From Patescibacteria group bacterium (GTDB lineage Bacteria; Patescibacteriota; UBA1384; JAHJRZ01): 7,451 nucleotides of DNA. Shown piece after piece: positions 1-5,177 of the stretch. The stretch spans positions 1 to 7,451 of the forward strand of contig JAHJRZ010000084.1 of the NCBI GenBank assembly GCA_018830605.1. Direction: 5' to 3'. A program made the position numbers and the translations under genes. The stretch's first letter is position 1. Each line of letters starts with the position of its first letter. The notes under the pieces were generated by a model that was not told the origin of the DNA, ran no database searches, and was given only the letters and a program-made list of their open reading frames with translations.

Positions 1-1
1 G

Positions 2-217
2 AAGAGAGCAGGCGAAATTTATAAAAAAATTTCTCAAAAATATGAAGTCCTCTATGACGACCGCGATATCTCTGCCGGCGAAAAATTAGCCGAAGCCGAC
101 CTTATTGGCATTACCAAGCGCGTCGTCGTCAGCGACAAAACAATCAAAGCCAACAAAGTCGAACTAAAATTCCGTGGCGAAAAGGAAACGAAATTGGTCT
201 CTTTTGATAAAATTTGA
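2..217 (+). CDS. proS: Prolyl-tRNA synthetase, C-terminal fragment (5' end outside window)
   Basis: Only the last 71 codons are present, read in the frame beginning at base 2 and ending with TGA at 215-217. They form part of the class II anticodon-binding domain: a DDRDISAGEKLAEADLIGI stretch followed by KRVVVSDKT and a final KVELKFRGEKETKLV segment. In ProRS the DDR...GEKF.DADLIGIP motif is characteristic, and the closing charged strand that reads like 'KVE.K.R..KET.LV' also favours ProRS over ThrRS or HisRS. The enzyme charges tRNA-Pro with proline in the cytoplasm. The catalytic core, motifs 1-3 and any editing domain lie upstream and cannot be judged. The gene ends about 10 bases before a promoter-like element, so the next gene need not be in the same transcript. 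Confidence 0.82.
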   Translation, partial: KRAGEIYKKISQKYEVLYDDRDISAGEKLAEADLIGITKRVVVSDKTIKANKVELKFRGEKETKLVSFDKI

Positions 218-226
218 TTTATCGAC

Positions 227-252
227 TTGACTCTCTCTCTCTCTCTTATAAT
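227..252 (+). promoter_or_regulatory. Promoter-like -35/-10 with a CT-repeat spacer
   Basis: TTGACT (227-232) and a perfect TATAAT (247-252) are separated by 14 bases that consist entirely of CT repeats. A 14-bp spacer is shorter than the usual 16-18 for a sigma-70-type promoter, so this copy may be weak; gaining one or two CT units would give 16 or 18. The transcript would start near 259, read through the REP-like hairpins and reach the gene at 389. Seen: the two hexamers and the tract. Inferred: promoter activity. Confidence 0.5.
231..246 (+). repeat. (CT)8 dinucleotide microsatellite
   Basis: Eight uninterrupted CT units. Their first unit supplies the last two bases of the -35-like hexamer, and the rest fill the spacer up to TATAAT. 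Tracts of this type change length by slipped-strand mispairing. Confidence 0.9.
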
Positions 253-275
253 AAAATCAAAACAATATTAATAAT

Positions 276-368
276 GTCATTCTTGTTTCGTCTGTCATTC
301 CCGCGAAAGCGGGAATCTATAAATAGATCCCGCATCAAGTGCGGGATGGCAAAAAAGCATGGAATGAT
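276..368. repeat. REP-like double palindrome (BIME/MITE-like)
   Basis: Two strong hairpins stand side by side. The first has the 8-bp arms ATTCCCGC (297-304) and GCGGGAAT (309-316) around a GAAA tetraloop. The second has ATCCCGCA (327-334) and TGCGGGAT (340-347) around five bases. The flanks carry GTCATTC (276-282, again at 294-300) and, inverted, GAATGAT (362-368). The GTCATTCCCGCGAAAGCGGGAATC type is a widespread interspersed palindrome in many bacteria, often moved by RAYT (Y1, IS200-like) transposases; no such transposase is in this window. Neither hairpin is followed by a T-run, so they are not intrinsic terminators. The element would lie in the 5' leader of the gene at 389. Confidence 0.8.
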
Positions 369-388
369 AATGAAAGGAGAATTTTATT

Positions 389-766
389 ATGGCAGCTCTA
401 GAAAAGTTTGAGAGTGGTAACGAGTCTTCCGAAGATTGGGAAGGTTGGAAAGAAGTGGGAGGCATAGGCCCTGGTAAAGCTGAAGATGCAAAATCGGTTG
501 TTTGGGAGGGGGATGGTAAAGAAAGATTCATTTATGCCGTCTATGACTATTCGAGCGAACCTCATTCTCCGGAGGATAGAATGAAGTTTGGGGTTCAAGT
601 CGACGATTTTGATGACGAGTATGATCCGGAAACTGAAAAAGCTACCTGGTGGCTAAAAACATGTGAAGACAAAGATGAAGTTTTAAAAAAATCAGCTTTA
701 GCAAGGGAGCTATATTCTAAATTTGGACCGAATTGGAAAAAAATCAAAAAAGAATTAGAAAAATAA
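389..766 (+). CDS. Hypothetical acidic protein, 125 aa
   Basis: I do not recognise a family. It is probably a real gene because AAAGGAG (373-379) lies 9 bases before the ATG, the best ribosome binding site in the first half of the window, and because a promoter-like element is placed upstream. The protein is soluble, with no signal peptide or membrane segment. The first two thirds are rich in Asp and Glu (for example VDDFDDEYDPETE around residues 71-83) with several Trp residues (W17, W20, W39 and a WW pair at 87-88). The last 30 residues become basic and helical (KFGPNWKKIKKELEK). A FIYAVYDYSSE segment near residue 47 could be a beta strand. It stands alone, with the REP-like element before it and an AT-rich gap after it. 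Function unknown. Confidence 0.62.
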   Translation: MAALEKFESGNESSEDWEGWKEVGGIGPGKAEDAKSVVWEGDGKERFIYAVYDYSSEPHSPEDRMKFGVQVDDFDDEYDPETEKATWWLKTCEDKDEVLKKSALARELYSKFGPNWKKIKKELEK

Positions 767-846
767 ACAAAGACTATTTATTTGAAAATCACCTTAGCTA
801 AAATCGTATTTGCAATCATTTAAAAATTATAAAAAAATTTCAAATA

Positions 847-887
847 CTGACATTTTTCTGCGACCGTATCATTTTGTCAGGATTTTT
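847..887 (+). terminator. Possible weak terminator after the 125-aa gene
   Basis: CTGACA (847-852) and TGTCAG (875-880) are exact inverted repeats, followed after two bases by TTTTT (883-887). The 22-base loop is long and the stem only 6 bp, so stability is doubtful. Confidence 0.25.
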
Positions 888-985
888 ATTCAATTTTAGC
901 CCTCATAGTTTTTATCAGTACAATTATTAATATCAATAATATTAGTATTGATTACAAGACAGGGACTTATTTTTTTAAAACCACT

Positions 986-1007
986 TTCGTATAAATTATG
1001 CTATCGC
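986..1007 (+). repeat. 22-bp repeat, copy 1
   Basis: Identical over all 22 bases to 1669-1690. This copy carries only the left half of the hairpin seen in copy 2: the sequence diverges directly after CTATCGC, where copy 2 continues into GCATAA. It lies just upstream of the promoter-like palindrome of the next gene. Confidence 0.85.
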
Positions 1008-1011
1008 TGAA

Positions 1012-1024
1012 ATTATAGTATAAT
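1012..1024 (+). promoter_or_regulatory. Palindrome containing a -10-like TATAAT
   Basis: ATTATA-G-TATAAT is a perfect palindrome and its right arm (1019-1024) is a consensus -10 hexamer. No good -35 is visible at the proper distance. A start point near 1031 would leave about 22 bases before the ATG at 1053. A palindrome over the -10 box would suit autoregulation by the winged-helix protein encoded next; that is inference. Confidence 0.4.
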
Positions 1025-1052
1025 GTTTTTGAGTGTATTTTTAGTTTATAAA

Positions 1053-1664
1053 ATGGATATTGAAAAAGAAATTAAGATTAGGGCAACGGTCAGAAATATT
1101 CTTTTAAGCTTTGTTGATATTGGGGTGATATTTTTAAGATCAGCCAAAGGCGGCAGTTTTTATCGCAAGCCAGTTGCTGATTATTGGCAATGGCGGGAAA
1201 AGGACAGAACAAATTTTTCCAAGAATCTTTATTATTTGAAAAAGAATAAATTGATCAAGGCGTTTATCCGGGGAAAAGAAGAGTATATTGAGCTGACCCC
1301 GAAAGGGGAAGAAAGAGCAATTTACCATTTTTTAAAAAAGACAAAAATAAAACGAAAAAAAATTTGGGATGGGAAATGGCGAGTCGTCATTTTTGATATC
1401 TGTGAAGATAAAAAAACTAAAAGGGAGACGATACGAGAATGGCTAAAGAGTATTGGTTTAGTTGAATTACAGAAAAGCATTTATGTTTACCCTTTTGATT
1501 TTAAAAGAGAGCTTGATTTGATGGTTGGATTATTAGTTGTTTCTGATGTTAAGTATATGGTTTGCGATATTATTGAGGGCGAAGAAAAACTGATTGACTA
1601 TTTTTTTGAGGAAGAAATTCTTTTTGAGAAAGATATCAAAAAAGTAAAAATTAAAAACAATTAA
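1053..1664 (+). CDS. PaaX-like winged-helix protein with Cas2-like C-terminal domain
   Basis: Two domains are visible in 203 residues. Residues about 8-85 look like a winged helix-turn-helix: ...NILLSFVDIG near the start, then a recognition region NFSKNLYYLKKNKLI and a wing ending in YIELTPKGEE. Residues about 108-185 match the ferredoxin-like fold shared by PaaX C-terminal and Cas2 proteins: WRVVIFDICEDKKTKRE with D115 at the Cas2 metal-binding position, LKSIGLVELQKSIYVYPFD, then VKYMVCDII. Automated annotation often calls such proteins Cas2 or PaaX-family regulator. I favour a DNA-binding regulator, because Cas2 alone is about 90-100 residues and there is no cas1 or CRISPR array here. I chose the ATG at 1053 over the in-frame ATG at 1023, which overlaps the -10-like box and adds only a hydrophobic decapeptide. 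Neither start has a clear ribosome binding site. Confidence 0.72.
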   Translation: MDIEKEIKIRATVRNILLSFVDIGVIFLRSAKGGSFYRKPVADYWQWREKDRTNFSKNLYYLKKNKLIKAFIRGKEEYIELTPKGEERAIYHFLKKTKIKRKKIWDGKWRVVIFDICEDKKTKRETIREWLKSIGLVELQKSIYVYPFDFKRELDLMVGLLVVSDVKYMVCDIIEGEEKLIDYFFEEEILFEKDIKKVKIKNN

Positions 1665-1668
1665 TTCA

Positions 1669-1704
1669 TTCGTATAAATTATGCTATCGCATAAAAAATA
1701 CGAA
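1669..1704 (+). repeat. 22-bp repeat copy 2 within a 36-nt hairpin
   Basis: TTCGTAT (1669-1675) pairs with ATACGAA (1698-1704), and TTATGC (1679-1684) with GCATAA (1689-1694). The arms enclose a TATC loop, with an internal AAA/AAA bubble between the two stems. The first 22 bases are an exact copy of 986-1007. The gene at 1053-1664 thus sits between two direct copies, as a passenger would. There is no T-run, so it is not a standard terminator; the nested symmetry suggests a small interspersed palindromic element. Confidence 0.75.
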
Positions 1705-1775
1705 ATCTATAAACTCAAATATTGAAAATAAAAAAAGTAAAAAAGTAAAAACGAGATTTAACAATAACGATTAAA

Positions 1776-3092
1776 GTGAAAATTCAAAAACAATTAAAAA
1801 ATATAACACAATCTCCCGGAGTTTATATTTTTCGTGATAAAAAAAATAAGATTTTGTATATTGGCAAAGCTAAAAATCTGCGATCGCGTGTCAGAAGTTA
1901 TTTTATCAATAATAATGATAATCGGCCGTTCTTGCCGCGAATTGTCATTGAGACAGCCAAGATTGAGACAATCAAAGTGAACTCCGAGGTTGAAGCGATT
2001 CTTCTTGAAGCGAAATTGATTAAAAAAATTAAACCGCCGTATAATGCGCGGCAAAAAGATGACAAGAGTTTTATTTATATCTTTATTAATTTTTCTGACC
2101 CAGTGCCACAAGTTCAATTTATCCGGCAAAAAGAGGTTTTAGAAGGAAGGATAAAACAGCGCAAGCGGGACAAATTGTTCGGTCCGTTTCTTTCCGCCTT
2201 TGAAATGAAGAAATTATTGAATTATTTTCGCCTGATTATTCCGTATCGGGATTGCAGGGAGACGAAATTTAATAAATACCAAAAATTAAATCGGGGATGC
2301 CAGTGGGCGGAGCTTGATAAGTGTCCGGCGCCTTGCGTGAAAGAATCAAATAAAATAGAATATCGCAAAAATGTCTCAAGATTAAGCCGTCTGCTTTCAG
2401 GTAAAATTGAAAGCGTTAAAAAAGATCTTTTACGCGAGATGAAAAGATTTTCCAAAGAGAAGAACTACGAAAAAGCCGCTGAAATTCGCGACCGTATCAA
2501 AACCTTAGATCATATCAAGGAAATGTCGCTAATCACTGATGACTTACACTTCGTAGTTTACACCTCAGAGGTGAAATACCCGAGGTGTATGGTTGTTGAG
2601 GCGGTTGATATATCAAATATTTCGGGAAAGTATGCCAGCGGTTCTGTTGTCGCCGCTGAATATCAAATATCAAACCTGTCTCGAGCGAAGTCGAGAGATA
2701 TCAAATTTCTAAAAGAACGATACCGCAGATTCAAAATCAAAATCAAAGACTGGCCGGATGATGTGGCAATGATACGTGAGGTTATTAAAAGACGATTCAA
2801 ACACCCTGAATGGAAATTCCCAGATTTACTAGTCATTGACGGCGGCAGAGGACAGATCAAGGCGGCAGTGTCAGAGCTTAAAAAATTAAAAATTAAACTA
2901 CCAGTTGTTTCCATTGCCAAAGGGCCGACGCGCCGGGGAGAAGAATTATTTTTCAGCCGAAATTTTGAGCCAAAATTGAAATCCACTTTAAAAGCTTGCA
3001 AAAGAGTGATAAAATTAATGCGAGACGAGGCGCACCGTTTTGCGATTTCTTATCATAAAATTTTAAGAAGAAAAGGGATAATTGGAAAATGA
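1776..3092 (+). CDS. uvrC: Excinuclease ABC subunit C, short form
   Basis: UvrC makes the 3' and 5' cuts around DNA lesions after UvrAB recognition. Residues 13-43 hold the N-terminal GIY-YIG nuclease (GVYIF, LYIGKAKNLRSRV), with E73/E78 in the SEVEAILLEAKLIKK motif. C160, C175, C183 and C187 match the four-cysteine cluster thought to bind Fe-S in UvrC. A UVR coiled-coil motif spans about 214-247. The RNase H-like nuclease follows, with D278 (VDISNISG), D355 (VIDGGRGQ) and H420 (RDEAHRFAI). The protein stops 18 residues after that His, at 438 aa, whereas most UvrC are about 600 aa and end in a helix-hairpin-helix region, absent here. Two unusual insertions lie at about residues 256-271 and 295-315. 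The start is GTG at 1776, fixed by an upstream stop-rich leader, with no clear ribosome binding site. The stop overlaps the tpiA start. Confidence 0.93.
   Translation: MKIQKQLKNITQSPGVYIFRDKKNKILYIGKAKNLRSRVRSYFINNNDNRPFLPRIVIETAKIETIKVNSEVEAILLEAKLIKKIKPPYNARQKDDKSFIYIFINFSDPVPQVQFIRQKEVLEGRIKQRKRDKLFGPFLSAFEMKKLLNYFRLIIPYRDCRETKFNKYQKLNRGCQWAELDKCPAPCVKESNKIEYRKNVSRLSRLLSGKIESVKKDLLREMKRFSKEKNYEKAAEIRDRIKTLDHIKEMSLITDDLHFVVYTSEVKYPRCMVVEAVDISNISGKYASGSVVAAEYQISNLSRAKSRDIKFLKERYRRFKIKIKDWPDDVAMIREVIKRRFKHPEWKFPDLLVIDGGRGQIKAAVSELKKLKIKLPVVSIAKGPTRRGEELFFSRNFEPKLKSTLKACKRVIKLMRDEAHRFAISYHKILRRKGIIGK
2559..2589 (+). repeat. Palindromic insert 1 inside uvrC
   Basis: TACACCTC (2559-2566) is followed after one base by GAGGTG (2568-2573) and again by GAGGTGTA (2582-2589), so the left arm can pair with either right arm. 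It codes for part of DLHFVVYTSEVKYPR, which lies exactly where UvrC proteins normally run directly from the '..DVALI' segment into the '(I/V)EA.DISN' strand. The reading frame is kept. Confidence 0.6.
2660..2706 (+). repeat. Palindromic insert 2 inside uvrC
   Basis: TCTCGA (2679-2684) and TCGAGA (2691-2696) flank GCGAAG, and this hairpin is bracketed by ATATCAAAT at 2660 and 2698. The 11-base ATATCAAATAT at 2660-2670 is also an exact repeat of 2610-2620, the codons of the catalytic DISNIS motif. The insert codes for YQISNLSRAKSRDIKFLK and separates GSVVAAE from YRRFKIK, which other UvrC proteins join by about ten residues. Its CGAGCGA/GTCGAG core recurs at 6825-6866. Confidence 0.6.
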
Positions 3093-3844
3093 AGAAATTA
3101 ATTATCGGCAACTGGAAAATGAATCCCAAGAGCGAAACCGAAGCGCTCGCCATTGTCGAGAAGATAAAAAAAGCCTTGATTCCTATTGTCGGAATTGATT
3201 TGATTTTATGCCCCCCCGCCGTCTATTTAGATCGACTATATGAGGAAGTGCGGTTAACTTCGATTAAACTTGGTGCCCAAAATGCTCATGAGAGAAATAG
3301 TGGCGCTTTTACGGGCGAGATTTCGATTCCTATGATTAAGAAATGGGTAAGATACGTCATTCTCGGACATTCAGAAAGGCGCGAGATTTATAAAGAAGAC
3401 GATAAAACAATCAATAAAAAGGTGATTAACGCCCTAATCCATAATGTTTCGCCTATTCTTTGTGTCGGCGAGACGATTAAAGAAATGCGCATGGGTGATA
3501 ATGAGGTGATAATAAAGCAATTACGCGAAGATTTAAAACTTGTCAGTCCCAAAGATATGGAAAAGATGATTTTTGCATATGAACCAATCTGGGCAATCGG
3601 CAAAGAACGAGGGGCGGATCCGCAATATGCTAATCAGCAGATCGGATTAATGCGCCAGGCGATTGCTTCTTTCTATAATCGAGATTTGGCGATTAGAGCC
3701 AGGATTTTATACGGCGGGAGTGTCAACGCCTCTACCGTCAAGGATTATCTTGATCAGCCGGAAGTCAATGGAGTTTTGGTGGGTGGAAGTTCGGTTGTGG
3801 CTGCAGAATTTATTCAAATCTGTAAAATTGCCATGGGCAAATGA
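3089..3844 (+). CDS. tpiA: Triosephosphate isomerase
   Basis: It interconverts dihydroxyacetone phosphate and glyceraldehyde 3-phosphate in glycolysis/gluconeogenesis, in the cytoplasm. At 251 residues it has the normal length for a TIM barrel. All catalytic parts are visible: N8 and K10 in GNWKMN, H94 in ILGHSERR, E165 in AYEPIWAIG, the flexible loop 6 (GKERGADPQ), the phosphate-binding YGGSVN at 208-213 and GVLVGGSS near 233. Loop 6 reads AIGKERGADP rather than the common AIGTGKTATP, a variation but not a defect. The ATG at 3089 overlaps the uvrC TGA (ATGA), so translation is probably coupled; a GGGA-containing purine run lies about 12 bases upstream. Its product is the substrate of the enzyme encoded by gap downstream. 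Confidence 0.97.
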   Translation: MKKLIIGNWKMNPKSETEALAIVEKIKKALIPIVGIDLILCPPAVYLDRLYEEVRLTSIKLGAQNAHERNSGAFTGEISIPMIKKWVRYVILGHSERREIYKEDDKTINKKVINALIHNVSPILCVGETIKEMRMGDNEVIIKQLREDLKLVSPKDMEKMIFAYEPIWAIGKERGADPQYANQQIGLMRQAIASFYNRDLAIRARILYGGSVNASTVKDYLDQPEVNGVLVGGSSVVAAEFIQICKIAMGK

Positions 3845-3850
3845 TATAAT
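3842..3850 (+). promoter_or_regulatory. Extended -10 promoter for gap and following genes
   Basis: TG-A-TATAAT is a perfect extended -10 element that begins on the tpiA stop codon itself. There is no convincing -35, which extended -10 promoters can lack. The start point would be near 3857, at the very edge of the dyad at 3856-3937, so the dyad would make up nearly the whole 5' leader. Confidence 0.5.
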
Positions 3851-3855
3851 ATAAA

Positions 3856-3937
3856 ATGCGAATCCGACGCGAATTTATATGCGAATTAATGCGAATATTC
3901 GCATAGATTAGCATGGTTATTCGCAATGGATTAGCAT
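3856..3937. repeat. 82-bp dyad of eight ATGCGAAT-like octamers
   Basis: Four direct units (3856, 3867, 3879, 3889; A[TC]GCGAAT) are followed by four inverted units (3897 ATTCGCAT, 3907 ATTAGCAT, 3919 ATTCGCAA, 3930 ATTAGCAT). Spacing between unit starts is 11, 12, 10, 8, 10, 12, 11: a mirror-symmetric series. The central 16 bases ATGCGAATATTCGCAT are a perfect palindrome and the two 41-bp halves agree at about 30 positions by my count. It fills the leader between the tpiA stop and the ribosome binding site of gap. It could fold as RNA, act as an operator array, or be an interspersed repeat. Confidence 0.85.
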
Positions 3938-3951
3938 TTGAAAGGAACATC

Positions 3952-4959
3952 ATGAAAATAGCTATTAATGGTTTTGGTAGAATTGGCCGGACATTTTTTC
4001 GCGCCGCTCACAAATTAGGTTTAAAGATAGATACGATTAATGATTTGTGCGAAAACGAGACGTTGGCTTATTTATTAAAGTATGATTCGACTTACGGGTT
4101 GTTTGAGGGCGAGGTCAAGGCGACCAAAAGCTCTCTAATTATTGACGGCAACGAAATTAAGACGTTTGGCGAGGCCGATCCCAAAAAATTGCCTTGGAAG
4201 GATTTGGGGATTGATTTAGTGGTCGAGTCGACTGGAGTCTTCGTCGAACTCGACAAAGCCTCGGCTCATCTTGAAGCAGGGGCAAAAAATGTTATTATCA
4301 CAGCGCCCTTTAAAGGCGATAAAATTGGCAGGACTTTTATTTTGGGAGTAAATGAAGAAGATTATGATGCGCAAATCGATAAAGTTGCCTCAATGGCTTC
4401 CTGTACTACTAATTGTTTGGTTCCGGTGGCTGATGTGCTGGAAAAAAATTTCAAGATTTTAAAGGCCTCAATGTCGACCTTGCATTCTTTTACGATGGAC
4501 CAAGTTCTGCAAGATTCACCTCATAAAGACTTGAGGCGCGGCCGCTCAGCCTTGCAATCGATAATTCCAACTACTTCAGGAGCAACAATCGCTGCCGCTG
4601 AAGTAATTCCAACGCTTAAAGACAAAATGGATGGCCTGTCTTTCCGTGTACCTACGGCGACTGTTTCGCTTTTAGATTTTGTGGCGCTTGTCGGCAAGAA
4701 AACAACTTCTGAAGAAATAAATGAAGCGATGAAAAAAGCAGCCGCCGATGAAAAATATAAAGGTGTAATTGCGGTGAGCGAAGAACCGCTCGTCTCGGCT
4801 GATTTTCGTAGTCATCCTGCCGGCGCAATTGTTGATCTATCCTTGACTCAAGTAATTGATGGCGATATGGTCAAAGTAATTGCTTGGTATGATAATGAAA
4901 TGGGATATTCGATCCGCCTGGCTGAGTTCTGTAAATATCTGGCAACAAAAATTAAGTAA
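3952..4959 (+). CDS. gap: Glyceraldehyde-3-phosphate dehydrogenase, type I
   Basis: It oxidises glyceraldehyde 3-phosphate with inorganic phosphate and NAD(P)+ to 1,3-bisphosphoglycerate. The 335 residues open with the Rossmann motif INGFGRIGR (5-13). The catalytic C151 stands in SCTTNCLVP and H178 in TLHSF; substrate-binding HKDLRRGRSA (191-200) and IIPTTSGAT follow, and WYDNEMGYS closes the family signature. N30-D31 at the end of the second strand suggests NAD use. I chose the ATG at 3952 because AAAGGA (3941-3946) precedes it at normal spacing and MKIAINGFGRIGR is the usual N-terminus; the in-frame ATG at 3913 lies within the dyad. The gene pairs with tpiA functionally but has its own promoter-like element. 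It is followed after 5 bases by the hypC-like gene. Confidence 0.97.
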   Translation: MKIAINGFGRIGRTFFRAAHKLGLKIDTINDLCENETLAYLLKYDSTYGLFEGEVKATKSSLIIDGNEIKTFGEADPKKLPWKDLGIDLVVESTGVFVELDKASAHLEAGAKNVIITAPFKGDKIGRTFILGVNEEDYDAQIDKVASMASCTTNCLVPVADVLEKNFKILKASMSTLHSFTMDQVLQDSPHKDLRRGRSALQSIIPTTSGATIAAAEVIPTLKDKMDGLSFRVPTATVSLLDFVALVGKKTTSEEINEAMKKAAADEKYKGVIAVSEEPLVSADFRSHPAGAIVDLSLTQVIDGDMVKVIAWYDNEMGYSIRLAEFCKYLATKIK

Positions 4960-4964
4960 TTACT

Positions 4965-5177
4965 ATGTGTTTAGCTATTCCGGTCAAAATTATTAAACTT
5001 AAAGGCAAGATGGCCGAGGTTGAAGATTCGCACGGACAAAAGACGGTTCATCTGGCTTTGATTAAACGACCGAAAATCGGTGATTATCTTTTAGCCCACG
5101 GAGATTTAGCTATATCAAAAATAGATAAAAAAGAAGCCAAAGAAATAATCAAGTTGAATCAATGTTTAAGCAATTAA
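4965..5177 (+). CDS. hypC: HypC/HupF-family metallochaperone-like protein
   Basis: HypC binds HypD through its N-terminal cysteine and carries the Fe(CN)2CO group to the large subunit of [NiFe] hydrogenases. This 70-residue protein has the family pattern throughout: MCLAIP at 1-6 with C2, a central strand pair (AEVEDSHGQKTVHLALI), KIGDYLLAH with the conserved H45, then LAISKIDKKEAKEII. The Gly that usually follows MCLAIP is Val here. Length is typical, 70-90 aa. No hydrogenase subunit or other Hyp gene is visible, so its partner may lie elsewhere or the protein may serve something else. It starts 5 bases after gap and overlaps the transporter gene by 16 bases, so it probably depends on the gap transcript; there is no obvious ribosome binding site. 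Confidence 0.85.
   Translation: MCLAIPVKIIKLKGKMAEVEDSHGQKTVHLALIKRPKIGDYLLAHGDLAISKIDKKEAKEIIKLNQCLSN

Larger units (their letters stand above)
767..1052. other. AT-rich gene-free stretch
   Basis: No credible ORF on either strand and no RNA gene that I can recognise. Besides the possible terminator at 847-887 it holds a 7-bp inverted repeat ATCAATA/TATTGAT (932-938, 946-952), the left-hand copy of the 22-bp repeat (986-1007) and the palindrome at 1012-1024. The density of stop codons and the A/T runs suggest spacer DNA or a decayed remnant. Confidence 0.55.

Noticed and set aside
297..347. Intrinsic terminator for proS
   Set aside because: The stems are strong but no T-run follows either, and a promoter-like element lies upstream of them; a REP-like repeat explains them better.
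214..531. Small ORFs on both strands over the REP-like hairpins
   Set aside because: They translate the palindromes themselves (HPALDAGSI / FPRKRESI-type peptides), a familiar false-gene pattern, and have no ribosome binding site of their own that is not explained by the gene at 389.
1023..1052. Upstream start ATG at 1023 for the PaaX/Cas2-like gene
   Set aside because: It overlaps the TATAAT box at 1019-1024 and would add a hydrophobic decapeptide unlike the family N-terminus.
767..1052. tRNA or riboswitch in the AT-rich gap
   Set aside because: I could not find a cloverleaf, a CCA-type end or any known aptamer core; only weak A/T inverted repeats are present.
1053..1664. CRISPR-Cas locus suggested by the Cas2-like domain
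   Set aside because: No cas1 or other cas gene and no regularly spaced repeats in the window; the N-terminal winged helix and the length fit a PaaX-like regulator.
2663..3153. Minus-strand ORFs across uvrC and tpiA
   Set aside because: They are shadows of well-supported plus-strand genes and show no recognisable motifs.
3856..3937. CRISPR array or ordinary tandem repeat
   Set aside because: Units are only 8 bases with 0-4 base gaps, and half are inverted; a symmetric dyad describes them better.
3913..3951. Upstream start ATG at 3913 for gap
   Set aside because: It lies inside the octamer dyad, lacks a ribosome binding site, and adds 13 residues before the standard MKIAINGFGRIGR start that is preceded by AAAGGA.
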